A DNA stretch of 64,000 nucleotides from Amycolatopsis albispora (GTDB lineage: Bacteria; Actinomycetota; Actinomycetes; Mycobacteriales; Pseudonocardiaceae): positions 7,068,001 to 7,132,000 of the forward strand of contig NZ_CP015163.1 of the NCBI RefSeq assembly GCF_003312875.1. Direction: 5' to 3'. The translations under genes and the position numbers were made by a program. Shown here piece by piece: positions 18,108-26,387 of the stretch. Position 1 is the stretch's first letter. The number at the start of each line of letters is the position of its first letter. The notes beneath the pieces are model-generated. The model searched no databases. It saw nothing but the letters and a program-made list of their open reading frames with translations, and was not told the origin of the DNA.

Positions 18108-19400
18108 TCAGTCGGGCTTTCTCGTCTCACCGATGACCGGCGGCACCGGCTTCTCCCGATCGCCGCCGAACAGCACGTCCGGGTCGGGGCCGAGCAGGTA
18201 GTCGGGGCGCTGGTGCTCCTTGTCCTCCTCGCCGCGGTTGGCGCCGGGCGCGGCACCGCCCATCGGTGCGCCGCCGGGGGCGCCGGGCCGTCCGGTGGCA
18301 CCGGCCGCACCACCGCGCGCGGCGACGCCCTCGACGGGCATGCCGCCGCCGACCATCCGGCCAGGTCCGGCCGGGTTGCCTGGCACCGCAGGGCGTCCGG
18401 GGCCGCCGGCCACCGGCCCGGGTGCGCCGGGTTTGCCGGGCTGTCCACCCGTGCCTACGCCCGGTTGGCCACCGGGGCCGATGCGACCGGTACCGCCGCC
18501 GACGCGGCCGGTGCCACCCGGTTGCCCGTTCGCGCCAGGGCCGAAGTTCGTGTTGAACGCGCCGACCGGCGTGGGCACGCCGGGATTGGTCGGCCCGCTC
18601 GGCGGCAGGTACGGCGTCGTGGGCGGCATCTTGGGCGTGGTGGGCGGGTTGTAGGCGGCCGCCTTTGTGTTGTCGGTGGGATTCGGCGCGGGCGGCGTGC
18701 CCTGGGCGGGCACGTTGGGCTGGCCGGCGTTCGGCTGACTGCCGTTCGGCTGGCCCGTGTTCGGCTGCCCGCCACCGATCGGGTGCGGCTGACCGCCGCC
18801 GACTCCGCCGGTCGGGCCGTTCGGCTGGCCACCCCCGGGAGGCGCGTTCTTTTCGCCTCCGGCTTCGGCCAGCGACACGGACGCGCCGGGATCGACCAGC
18901 GGGGTGAAGGAACTCGGCATGGTGTCGCCGTTGCCCATGCTCGTCGCGTGGTAACCGGCGAAGGCGTCGATGTTCTGCTGGCTTTTCGCCTGCCAATCAC
19001 CGACTTTGTCGTTGTAGCTGTTCCAGTTGCCGGTGGTGATCGCCTCGAAAACATCGGCCGAGGTCAGCTCGGGCTTGTTCGGCGGCACGGGCACCACGCT
19101 GTTCTTCACCGTGCCGAAGGCGGACGTCTGGTCCTCCAGCGCGGAGCCAGCCTTGGCGAGCAAACTCGCGTCCTCGAGGGAGGCCTTCGCCAGCGGCAGG
19201 GCGGCGTTGGCCGCGTTGTTCCCGGCTTCCCCGGTCCAGCCCGCCTGGATCTTGGACGCCAGATTCGCGATCTGCTGCGCCCGCTCGGACAGGTTCGACG
19301 TCAGGCTGACCGAACTCTCCTGGGCCGCCACCAGCCAGTTCGTGCCCGGGCCGCCGTTGATCTGTTCGTAGATCTGAGAGGCGTTAAGAGGGCCGTTCAT
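18108..19400 (-). CDS. PPE-like ESX substrate with Gly/Pro-rich C-terminus
   Basis: The 430-residue product starts with a helical domain of about 175 residues, with IYEQINGGPGTNWLVAAQ and a W-T-G turn (AGWTGEAGNNAANAAL, about residues 54-69), as in the helical hairpin of PPE/WXG100 proteins. From about residue 190 it is low-complexity, rich in Pro, Gly, Asn and Gln with many GQPN- and GG-type repeats, and probably disordered. It ends in a charged tail. It is flanked by its likely chaperone gene (EspG family) and a DUF3558 lipoprotein gene whose stop it overlaps by one base. An exported surface or wall protein is the likely role (inferred). Confidence 0.8.
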   Translation of the reverse strand: MNGPLNASQIYEQINGGPGTNWLVAAQESSVSLTSNLSERAQQIANLASKIQAGWTGEAGNNAANAALPLAKASLEDASLLAKAGSALEDQTSAFGTVKNSVVPVPPNKPELTSADVFEAITTGNWNSYNDKVGDWQAKSQQNIDAFAGYHATSMGNGDTMPSSFTPLVDPGASVSLAEAGGEKNAPPGGGQPNGPTGGVGGGQPHPIGGGQPNTGQPNGSQPNAGQPNVPAQGTPPAPNPTDNTKAAAYNPPTTPKMPPTTPYLPPSGPTNPGVPTPVGAFNTNFGPGANGQPGGTGRVGGGTGRIGPGGQPGVGTGGQPGKPGAPGPVAGGPGRPAVPGNPAGPGRMVGGGMPVEGVAARGGAAGATGRPGAPGGAPMGGAAPGANRGEEDKEHQRPDYLLGPDPDVLFGGDREKPVPPVIGETRKPD

Positions 19401-20035
19401 CAGTTACCCCCTTGGAGATTGCCAACAACCATGTCCAGCACATCATGCGTGGCCTCACACGGGTCCTTCTTGCCGATGTTCTTGTCCGAAAGGGTGACGG
19501 TGGCGTCCATGGTCGACCTGTCCGTGATGCCGATCGAAACACCGCAACGTCCCTGCGTTTTCGTGTCGTCGACCTGGCCCCAGGCCACCGCCGGAAGGCC
19601 CCGCACCGGTGGCATCTCCTTGAAGAACTGGAACTGCTGGCCCTTGCCCCGGTACAGCGCGGTGAGCCCGAGGTCGTTCACCGTCGGGAAGCCGACCGCG
19701 ATGAAGGCGCCTTCCGAGCCGTAGCTGTGCCACGAGCACGCCGGTCCGGTGACGTTCTCTTCCTTTTCGGTGGTGTCCGAGCCCAGCAGTTCGGTGACCT
19801 GAGCGTCGGTGAGGGCCGTGCACGGGCGCTGGACGAGGTCGCCGACTTCGAGCGGGTTGTCCACCTTCGGTGCCCCGTAGGCGGGGACGTCCGATTCGCC
19901 CGCGGACGGTGAGGGTTCACTCGCGCTCGCGGCGGGCAGCGCGGGCGTGCCCGGCACGTCCTTGCCTTCGCAGCCGCTGGCCAGCAACAACAGGCCTGCT
20001 GCCAACGGCAGCACGCGCTTGACTGGTCGACGCAT
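19400..20035 (-). CDS. DUF3558-family lipoprotein
   Basis: The 211-residue product has a signal peptide with a lipobox-like end (LLLLASGC, Cys at about 22), then a low-complexity linker and a globular domain with PCTALTDAQVTELLG, CSWHSYG and MPPVRGLPAVAWG. These are hallmarks of DUF3558 lipoproteins, which abound in mycobacteria and Pseudonocardiaceae. The function is unknown; it is anchored outside the membrane. It starts right after the stop of the TTG-started gene, whose last codons hold its ribosome-binding site. Two further paralogues lie at 36892 and 37558 with the same neighbour. Confidence 0.9.
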   Translation of the reverse strand: MRRPVKRVLPLAAGLLLLASGCEGKDVPGTPALPAASASEPSPSAGESDVPAYGAPKVDNPLEVGDLVQRPCTALTDAQVTELLGSDTTEKEENVTGPACSWHSYGSEGAFIAVGFPTVNDLGLTALYRGKGQQFQFFKEMPPVRGLPAVAWGQVDDTKTQGRCGVSIGITDRSTMDATVTLSDKNIGKKDPCEATHDVLDMVVGNLQGGN

Positions 20036-20470
20036 CTAGAGCGAGCCTCCTTGCTTGCCGATCTCGGCCCCCGCGTCCGCTTCGGCCTCGGCGTAGTGGC
20101 CGGCGGCGGCGCGGAACTTCTTGGCTTGGGCGTGGCAGTAGTCGATCCGCTCTTGCAACGTGGACCGCAGTGTTTGCCCCGACTGGCGGACGAGCTGGGC
20201 GTTGTCGCCCGACGCGTACTCGGCACCTGGCCCCTCGACCGTGCAGAGCTGGTCGGCGTAGCGGATGTCCCGCTCGTAGCCCGCCGCGAGGTCGTCCCAT
20301 TCTCGGGCGATGGAGATGAGTTCGTCCGGTTCGAACGAGTAGCCGCCTGCTGGTGCGGCGGCGGCTTCGCCTGCCGCGGCCGCCCAGGCGCTTATCTCGT
20401 CCAGCCAGCTGCCACCGCCGCCCCCGCGCGGAGGCGGGGTGTACTGCGGTGACTGGTCGGGCGTGGTCAA
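20036..20470 (-). CDS. Helical ESX-associated protein with TTG start
   Basis: The function is unknown. The 144-residue product has a Gly/Pro-rich start (TTPDQSPQYTPPP) and a helical part with GGYSFEPDELISIAREWDDL, VEGPGAEYASGDNA and a closing helix that ends GKQGGSL. It resembles small ESX-associated helical proteins. Its paralogue at 36463-36891 shares all these motifs and also precedes a DUF3558 gene. I chose TTG at 20470 because GGGGAGGGGA lies just upstream and the paralogue has the same TTG plus TTPD start. An in-frame ATG at 20518 lacks such a site. Confidence 0.75.
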   Translation of the reverse strand: MTTPDQSPQYTPPPRGGGGGSWLDEISAWAAAAGEAAAAPAGGYSFEPDELISIAREWDDLAAGYERDIRYADQLCTVEGPGAEYASGDNAQLVRQSGQTLRSTLQERIDYCHAQAKKFRAAAGHYAEAEADAGAEIGKQGGSL

Positions 20471-20714
20471 AGGTCCCCTCCCCAAGGGCCGTTTGCTCCG
20501 GCGACAGCGCGTCGTCACGGAGGCACACGCAGTTCGCTACGCACCGAAGCTAGCACGCCACCCACCCCCTTGTTCAACGTTCACTCGGACCCGCGTCACC
20601 CGTGGTTTGTCGTGTTCGTCACCTGTGGCGAGTAGCAGGAGCCCACCGGCGGTAGCAGCACAGCCATTAGGCTTGGGTGAACCCGTGACCCAGTGCTGAG
20701 AGGGCGGAGCCGAA

Positions 20715-21734
20715 GTGGCAGTGCGTGATGGCGCTATGGAGGACTTGCGCGCGGCCGTCGGCCTGCAGATCGCCGACGAGCAACTCCTGCGCGACCTGGC
20801 CGGCGGCCTGAGTGACGTGGAGGCGCTCCTGCGCGAAACCGTGCGCAGCGACGTGAAGGCGGTCAACGACGCCGCATCGCACCTGGTGGAGGCCGGTGGC
20901 AAACGCTTCCGCCCGCTCTTCACGCTGCTCGCCTCGCAGTTCGGCACCGGTGGCCGGGACGCGGTGGTGACCGCGGCGGCCGCGGTCGAGCTGGTGCACC
21001 TGGCGACGCTGTACCACGACGACGTGATGGACGAGGCGACCATGCGCCGCGGCGCGCAGAGCGTGAACGCCCGCTGGGACAACACGATCGCCATCCTCAC
21101 CGGCGACTTCCTCTTCGCGCACGCCTCCCGGCTGGTCGCCGACCTCGGCACCGACGCCGCCCGGATCATCGCGGAGACCTTCGGCGAGCTGGTCACCGGC
21201 CAGATGCGGGAAACCGTCGGCCCGCTCGACGGGGAGGACCCGGTCCAGCACTACCTGTCGGTGATCGCGCAGAAGACCGGTTCGCTGATCGCCACCGCCG
21301 GTCGCTTCGGCGGCATGCTGTCGAACGCGCCCGCCGAGCACATCGACGCGCTCCGCCGTTTCGGCGACATCATCGGCACCTCGTTCCAGATCTCCGACGA
21401 CGTCATCGACATCGCCTCGGCCTCCGAGCAGTCGGGCAAGTCGCCGGGCACCGACCTGCGCGAGGGCGTGCGCACGCTGCCGATGCTGTACGCGCTGGCC
21501 GACCCGGCGACCGACCCTCGACTGGTTGAACTGCTCTCCGGGCCGATCACCGAAGACCACCTGGTAGACGAGGCGCTGGGCTTGCTGCGGGCTTCTTCCG
21601 GACTCGATCGGGCGAAGGACACCCTGGCCGACTACGCTCAGCGCGCACGGGTCGAACTGGCCGCGCTGCCCGCGTCACCGGCGCGGGATGCCTGTGAGTC
21701 GGTCGCCGACTACCTGGTGGCGCGGACCGGCTGA
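20715..21734 (+). CDS. Polyprenyl diphosphate synthase (menaquinone side chain)
   Basis: This trans-type polyprenyl synthase joins isopentenyl diphosphate units to make the long prenyl tail of menaquinone. The 339-residue product has the first Asp-rich motif as DDVMD (about residue 102), the second as DDVID (about 228), and the upstream GGKRFRP motif (about 61-67) that binds diphosphate. The length is normal. The GTG start is preceded by GAGAGGGCGGAG. In other actinobacteria this gene (grcC/ispB type) lies in the same neighbourhood as nuo, korAB and htpX. Chain length cannot be predicted with certainty; hepta- to nonaprenyl is likely. Confidence 0.92.
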   Translation: MAVRDGAMEDLRAAVGLQIADEQLLRDLAGGLSDVEALLRETVRSDVKAVNDAASHLVEAGGKRFRPLFTLLASQFGTGGRDAVVTAAAAVELVHLATLYHDDVMDEATMRRGAQSVNARWDNTIAILTGDFLFAHASRLVADLGTDAARIIAETFGELVTGQMRETVGPLDGEDPVQHYLSVIAQKTGSLIATAGRFGGMLSNAPAEHIDALRRFGDIIGTSFQISDDVIDIASASEQSGKSPGTDLREGVRTLPMLYALADPATDPRLVELLSGPITEDHLVDEALGLLRASSGLDRAKDTLADYAQRARVELAALPASPARDACESVADYLVARTG

Positions 21735-21816
21735 GGGGTCCCCCGAAAGGGGCGTAAGGAAGGCTGCCCGGTCCCGTCACCCCACGGAGGGGACCGGAAG
21801 GAGGGACGCGGCGGAG

Positions 21817-23223
21817 ATGTCCATTTTCACGCAGGTCTGGTTGTGGAGCGTGGCGGCGTTCGCGATCGGAGTGCTGCTGACCGTTCTGCTGCTGGTTCTC
21901 CCCGCGCGCAAGCAGGTCAAGGAGCTGCAGCGGCGGCTGACCGCCGCGGAGGCGGCGCCGCGCGAGGGGACTCGCCAGTTCACGCCGGACGCGCCGCGGG
22001 CCGAGCCGACCCGGACCTTCGAGCCGCCGGCCGCCGCACCGACGGGGTATCTCCAGCCTGCCGCGGACGCTGAGCCGACCGGATACCGCCCAGCTGCGGC
22101 CGAGCCCGAGCCGACTGGCTATGGGCAGTCTGCTGGCCAGCGGGAGCCGACTGGTTATGGGCAGTCTGCTGGCCAGCGGGAGCCGACTGGTTATGGGCAG
22201 TCTGCTGGCCAGCGGGAGCCGACTGGTTATGGGCAGGCTGGCATCGACTCTGAGCCGACGGCTTATCGCCCGGCTGGTGTCGAGCCCGAGCCGATGGATT
22301 TTCGGCAGGCTGGTGCCGAGTCTGAGCCGACGGGCTATCGGCAGGCTGCTGTGGAGCCGGAGCCCGAGCCCACTGGGTTCCATCGGGCGCCAAGCGAGCC
22401 GGAGCCGTCAGCGACTGGGTACCAGTCCGCGTTCGAGGACGAGCCGGTGCGTGACGAGGAGCCGGTCACCGAGGCGTACCAGCCTGAGCCGATTCAGGCG
22501 GACATCGAGATCGGCAATCACTACGAAGCCGAGGAATCCCGGCCCGCTCACGCACGCGAAGACGACGAAGAAGACCAGCCCCACCATGAATCCGTGGAGC
22601 AGAGCTGGTTTTCCCGCGACCGCGACCGCGACCGCGACCGCGGCAAAGCCGAGGAAACCGCCTACTACAACGGAAGTGGCGTACTCGACGACGAACGTCC
22701 CGGCAGTCTCTTCACCCCGGCGCCCGTCGACGAAGAGCCGCCCGCCTACGCCTTCAGCGACGACGAGCCCGAACCGTCCCTTGAGGACGAACTGGCCGCC
22801 GAGCGCACCCAGGTGCTGCCCAAGCGCCAGCCCCGCCAGGCGCCGCCCGGGGGGTTCGATCCGCCGCAGCCGATCGAGCCGTCGGTCCGCCAGGTCGAGC
22901 GTCGTGAGCCCGCACTGGAGCAGAACAGCGGCTCACTCTTCGAACCGGCGGTGCCCGCGGGCGCCAACGGTGCCATTCCGGACGCCCCGCCCGCGCGCGA
23001 GTTCGCCCCCGACGTCTCGGTGCCGATCGGCCCGTTCGGACCCGGCTCGGCCATGCCGAAGCCGGGCGGTGGCCGCCCGTCCGAGGAGTTCACCGTCAAG
23101 GCCAGTGTGACCGCTTTGCGCTACTGCACCGAGGATTCACCGCAGTTCCCGCGCATGGTCGCCGAGGTCTGGTTCCGCAGCGCGACCGACGCCGAGCGGG
23201 TCGGCTTCCGCCCGCTCGGCTGA
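21817..23223 (+). CDS. Membrane-anchored, repeat-rich disordered protein
   Basis: The 468-residue product begins with one strong membrane helix (about residues 3-27), then a short coiled coil (KQVKELQRRLTAAEA). A long acidic, Pro/Glu/Thr-rich region follows, with many E-P-T-G-Y units, including three perfect 12-residue repeats of EPTGYGQSAGQR. A short run of Asp-Arg pairs lies near residue 270. The last 60 residues look folded (VKASVTALRYCTEDSPQFPRMVAEVWFRS). The function is unknown; the plan suggests a cell-envelope protein that spans some distance from the membrane. The ATG at 21817 is chosen because GGAAGGAGGGA precedes it. The stop lies six bases from the convergent korB stop. Confidence 0.8.
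   Translation: MSIFTQVWLWSVAAFAIGVLLTVLLLVLPARKQVKELQRRLTAAEAAPREGTRQFTPDAPRAEPTRTFEPPAAAPTGYLQPAADAEPTGYRPAAAEPEPTGYGQSAGQREPTGYGQSAGQREPTGYGQSAGQREPTGYGQAGIDSEPTAYRPAGVEPEPMDFRQAGAESEPTGYRQAAVEPEPEPTGFHRAPSEPEPSATGYQSAFEDEPVRDEEPVTEAYQPEPIQADIEIGNHYEAEESRPAHAREDDEEDQPHHESVEQSWFSRDRDRDRDRGKAEETAYYNGSGVLDDERPGSLFTPAPVDEEPPAYAFSDDEPEPSLEDELAAERTQVLPKRQPRQAPPGGFDPPQPIEPSVRQVERREPALEQNSGSLFEPAVPAGANGAIPDAPPAREFAPDVSVPIGPFGPGSAMPKPGGGRPSEEFTVKASVTALRYCTEDSPQFPRMVAEVWFRSATDAERVGFRPLG
22108..22215 (+). repeat. Three tandem 36-bp repeats inside a coding region
   Basis: Units at 22108-22143, 22144-22179 and 22180-22215 are identical apart from one base, and a partial fourth unit follows. Each encodes EPTGYGQSAGQR. 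Since 36 is divisible by three, gain or loss of units keeps the frame. Confidence 0.95.
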
Positions 23224-23229
23224 AAAACC

Positions 23230-24294
23230 TCAGACGACGGTCCAGGTGTCCTTGCCGTGCAGCAGGGACTGCAGGTCCGGCTGCTTCGCCGCCGCGGCCT
23301 GCGCCACCTGGGCGCGGGCCTGGTCGTCGTAGGTGGGCCGGGAAACCTGGCGCAGGATGCCGATCGGCGTGTGGTTCAGGTTCTGGTCGCCGATCCGCGA
23401 CAGCGCGAACGCGTACGAAGTGTCCTCAATGGACGGATCGTGCACGACCAGGCTGTCCTCGCCGATCTCGCTGACCTTGGCCACCTCCAGGCCGCCCCAG
23501 CCGCTGCGCGTGACACCGAACTCGCCCTCCGGCCCGAACCGGATCGGCTCACCGGCCTTCAGCGGGATCAGCCGGCGCTGCGCCTCGTCCTTGTCCTTGA
23601 GCACCTCGAACGCGCCGTCGTTGAAGATCGGGCAGTTCTGGTAGATCTCCACCAGCGCCGACCCGCGGTGCTCGGCCGCGGCCTGCAGCACCTCGGTCAG
23701 CCCCTTGCGGTCGGAGTCCAGCGCGCGGCCGACGAACGAGGCCTCCGCGCCGATCGCCAGCGACAGCGGGTTGAACGGGGTGTCCAGGCTGCCCATCGGG
23801 GTGGACTTGGTGACCATGCCCGGCCCGGAGGTCGGCGAGTACTGGCCCTTGGTCAGCCCGTAGATCCGGTTGTTGAACAGCAGGATCTTCAGGTTCACGT
23901 TGCGGCGCAGGGCGTGGATGAGGTGGTTGCCGCCGATGGACAGCGCGTCGCCGTCACCGGTGACCACCCACACCGACAGGTCCGGCCGCGTGGTGGCCAG
24001 CCCGGTCGCGATGGCCGGCGCGCGCCCGTGGATCGAGTGCATGCCGTAGGTGTTCAGGTAGTACGGGAAGCGCGACGAGCAGCCGATGCCCGAGATGAAC
24101 ACGATGTTCTCGCGCTTGAGGCCCAGCGTCGGCAGGAACGACTGCACGGCGTTGAGCACCACGTAGTCACCGCAACCGGGGCACCAGCGGACTTCCTGGT
24201 CGCTCTTGTAGTCCTTGGCCTTCTGCGGCTCGTCGGTGGTCGGCACGCCGTCGAGGCCGCCGAGCGTGGGCAGGCCCAGATCGATCGCGGTCAT
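23230..24294 (-). CDS. korB: 2-oxoacid:ferredoxin oxidoreductase, beta subunit
   Basis: KorB, with KorA, oxidatively decarboxylates 2-oxoglutarate (or a related 2-oxoacid) to an acyl-CoA, reducing ferredoxin; in actinobacteria it can replace or support the 2-oxoglutarate dehydrogenase step of the TCA cycle. The 354-residue product has CPGCGD at about 38-43 and the thiamine diphosphate motif GDGDALSIGGNHL (about 110), closing with an LFNN-type end (about 137). The ATG overlaps the korA stop by four bases. Substrate choice is inferred from similarity in layout to mycobacterial and streptomycete KorAB. Confidence 0.93.
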   Translation of the reverse strand: MTAIDLGLPTLGGLDGVPTTDEPQKAKDYKSDQEVRWCPGCGDYVVLNAVQSFLPTLGLKRENIVFISGIGCSSRFPYYLNTYGMHSIHGRAPAIATGLATTRPDLSVWVVTGDGDALSIGGNHLIHALRRNVNLKILLFNNRIYGLTKGQYSPTSGPGMVTKSTPMGSLDTPFNPLSLAIGAEASFVGRALDSDRKGLTEVLQAAAEHRGSALVEIYQNCPIFNDGAFEVLKDKDEAQRRLIPLKAGEPIRFGPEGEFGVTRSGWGGLEVAKVSEIGEDSLVVHDPSIEDTSYAFALSRIGDQNLNHTPIGILRQVSRPTYDDQARAQVAQAAAAKQPDLQSLLHGKDTWTVV

Positions 24295-26210
24295 TTGCCC
24301 TCGACCCCCTTGATGATGTCGGTGAAGACGCCCTGCAGTTCTTCGGCCTTGAACGGCAGTCCGGCGACCTTGGTGTAGGAGCGGACGTCGACCAGGTACT
24401 TGGCGCGCAGCACCATGGCCAGCTGGCCCAGGTTCATTTCCGGCAGCACCACGGTGTCGTAGGAGTTCAGGATGTCGCCGAGGTTGGCCGGCAACGGGTT
24501 CAGGTGCCGCAGGTGCGCCTGCGCGATCGGCATGCCGTTCTTGCGCACCCGGCGGCAGGCCGCGCCGATCGGGCCGTAGGACGAACCCCAGCCGAGCGCG
24601 AGCACCCTGGCCTTGCCGCCGCTCGGGTCGTCCACCACCAGGTCCGGCACGTCGATGCCGTCGACCTTGGCCTGGCGCAGCCGGACCATCTTGTCGTGGT
24701 TGTCCGGGTCGTAGGAGATGTGCCCGGTGCCGTCGGCCTTCTCCAGCCCGCCGATGCGGTGCTGCAGCCCGGCCGTGCCGGGGACCGCCCACGCGCGGGC
24801 GAGTGTCTCGGGATCCCTGACGTAGGGCCAGAATTCGCCGGATCCGTCGGTGGCGTTCGGCTCCTTGGCGAATTCGACCTGCAGATCCGGCAGGCTGTCC
24901 ACGTCCGGGATCAGCCACGGCTCGCTGCCGTTGGCGATGGCACCGTCGGACAGCAGCAGCACCGGCGTGCGGTACTTCAGCGCGATCCGGGTGGCCTCGA
25001 TGGCGGCGTCGAAGCAGTCGGCCGGGGTCTGCGGCGCGACCACCGGCACCGGGCTTTCGCCGTTGCGGCCGTAGAGCGCCTGCAGCAGGTCGGCCTGCTC
25101 GGTTTTGGTCGGCAGGCCGGTAGACGGGCCACCGCGCTGCACGTCGATGACCACCAGCGGCAGCTCGGTCATCACGCCGAGGCCGATGGTCTCCGACTTC
25201 AGCGCCACGCCGGGGCCGGAGGTGGAGGTGACGCCCAGCGCGCCGCCGTAGGAGGCGCCGAGCGCGGCGCCGATGCCGGCGATCTCGTCCTCGGCCTGGA
25301 AGGTCAGGATGCCGAAGTTCTTGTGCTTGGACAGCTCGTGCAGCACGTCCGAAGCCGGGGTGATCGGGTAGGTGCCGAGCAGGATCGGCAGCCCGGCCCG
25401 CTGCCCGGCGGCGACCAGCCCGTAGGCCAGCGCGGTGTTGCCGGTGATCTGGCGGTAGGTGCCCCGCGCCAGCTTCGCCGGGGCCACCTCGAAGGTGGTG
25501 GCGAAGGATTCGGTGGTTTCGCCGTAGTTCCAGCCGGCGCGGAAGGCGAGGATGTTCGCCTCGGCGATGTCCGGCTTCTTGGCGAACTTCTCGCGCAGGA
25601 AGCGCTCGGTGCCCTCGGTCGGCCGGTGGTACATCCAGGACAGCAGCCCGAGCGCGAACATGTTCTTCGCGCGCTCGGCGTCCTTCTTCGACAGCCCGGT
25701 TTCCTCCAGCGCCCCGCGGGTGAGCGTGGACATGGCCACCTTGTGCACCTGGAACGGCGCGAGCGTGTCGTCCTCGAGCGGGTTCGCGTCGAAGCCGACC
25801 TTGGTCATGTTTCGGCCGGAGAACTCGTCGGTGTTCACGATGACCGTCCCGCCATGTGGGACGTCGCCGAGGTTCGCCTTGAGCGCGGCGGGATTCATCG
25901 CGACCAGCACGTCGGGCCGGTCGCCGGGGGTCAGGATGTCGTAGTCGGCGAAGTGCACCTGGAAGCTGGAGACGCCGGGAATGGTGCCCTGCGGGGCGCG
26001 GATCTCGGCCGGGAAGTTCGGCATGGTGGACAGGTCGTTGCCGAAGGCGGCCGCCTCCGAGGTGAACCTGTCCCCGGTCAGCTGCATGCCGTCACCGGAG
26101 TCGCCGGCGAAGCGGATGACCACCCGGTCCAGCTTGCTGACCTCGGTCCGCCTGGCAGGCGACAGCGCGGTCGGTGCGTCTGCGCCGTTGCCGTTCGCAC
26201 TCGTGCTCAT
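24291..26210 (-). CDS. korA: 2-oxoacid:ferredoxin oxidoreductase, fused gamma-alpha subunit
   Basis: The 639-residue product has an N-terminal gamma domain (FAGDSGDGMQLTG, about 35-47, and PAEIRAPQGTIPG) and a C-terminal alpha domain. The alpha domain includes YPITPASDVLHELSKH, the GVTSTSGPGVALKSETIGL motif (about 335) and DVQRGGPSTGLPTKTEQADL, which bind substrate and cofactor in this enzyme class. The gamma-alpha fusion is normal for the KorA type. About 175 bp upstream of the start are free of genes and hold its promoter region. korB follows with a four-base overlap. Confidence 0.93.
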   Translation of the reverse strand: MSTSANGNGADAPTALSPARRTEVSKLDRVVIRFAGDSGDGMQLTGDRFTSEAAAFGNDLSTMPNFPAEIRAPQGTIPGVSSFQVHFADYDILTPGDRPDVLVAMNPAALKANLGDVPHGGTVIVNTDEFSGRNMTKVGFDANPLEDDTLAPFQVHKVAMSTLTRGALEETGLSKKDAERAKNMFALGLLSWMYHRPTEGTERFLREKFAKKPDIAEANILAFRAGWNYGETTESFATTFEVAPAKLARGTYRQITGNTALAYGLVAAGQRAGLPILLGTYPITPASDVLHELSKHKNFGILTFQAEDEIAGIGAALGASYGGALGVTSTSGPGVALKSETIGLGVMTELPLVVIDVQRGGPSTGLPTKTEQADLLQALYGRNGESPVPVVAPQTPADCFDAAIEATRIALKYRTPVLLLSDGAIANGSEPWLIPDVDSLPDLQVEFAKEPNATDGSGEFWPYVRDPETLARAWAVPGTAGLQHRIGGLEKADGTGHISYDPDNHDKMVRLRQAKVDGIDVPDLVVDDPSGGKARVLALGWGSSYGPIGAACRRVRKNGMPIAQAHLRHLNPLPANLGDILNSYDTVVLPEMNLGQLAMVLRAKYLVDVRSYTKVAGLPFKAEELQGVFTDIIKGVEGK

Positions 26211-26342
26211 GGGTCAGGGATTCCCTCTCTCCCGACTGGCAGTGCCTAGCACCGGGGATCTCACAATGCCGCCTCTACCTCAAGGCTACTTGGAGAGCTT
26301 CTGGTGTATCTCGTGGTGTGAGCCGACTTACCTGTGACTCAT

Positions 26343-26355
26343 GGTAACAGTTACC
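26343..26355. promoter_or_regulatory. Perfect small palindrome upstream of korA
   Basis: GGTAAC (26343-26348) and GTTACC (26350-26355) form a 13-bp palindrome with one central base. It lies about 130 bp upstream of the korA start, between korA and the end of the crotonase gene. It could be a repressor site; no matching regulator gene is adjacent. Confidence 0.3.
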
Positions 26356-26387
26356 GCCGGTATCCCCGCGTGGGCCCGATCACCCCG

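Noticed and set aside
20471..20714. A clear sigma-70 promoter between the TTG-started gene and the polyprenyl synthase
   Set aside because: TTGAAC- and TAGGCT-like hexamers occur, but not at acceptable spacing; I cannot support a call.
22108..22215. CRISPR-like direct repeats
   Set aside because: The 36-bp units are contiguous without spacers, in frame and encode a peptide repeat.
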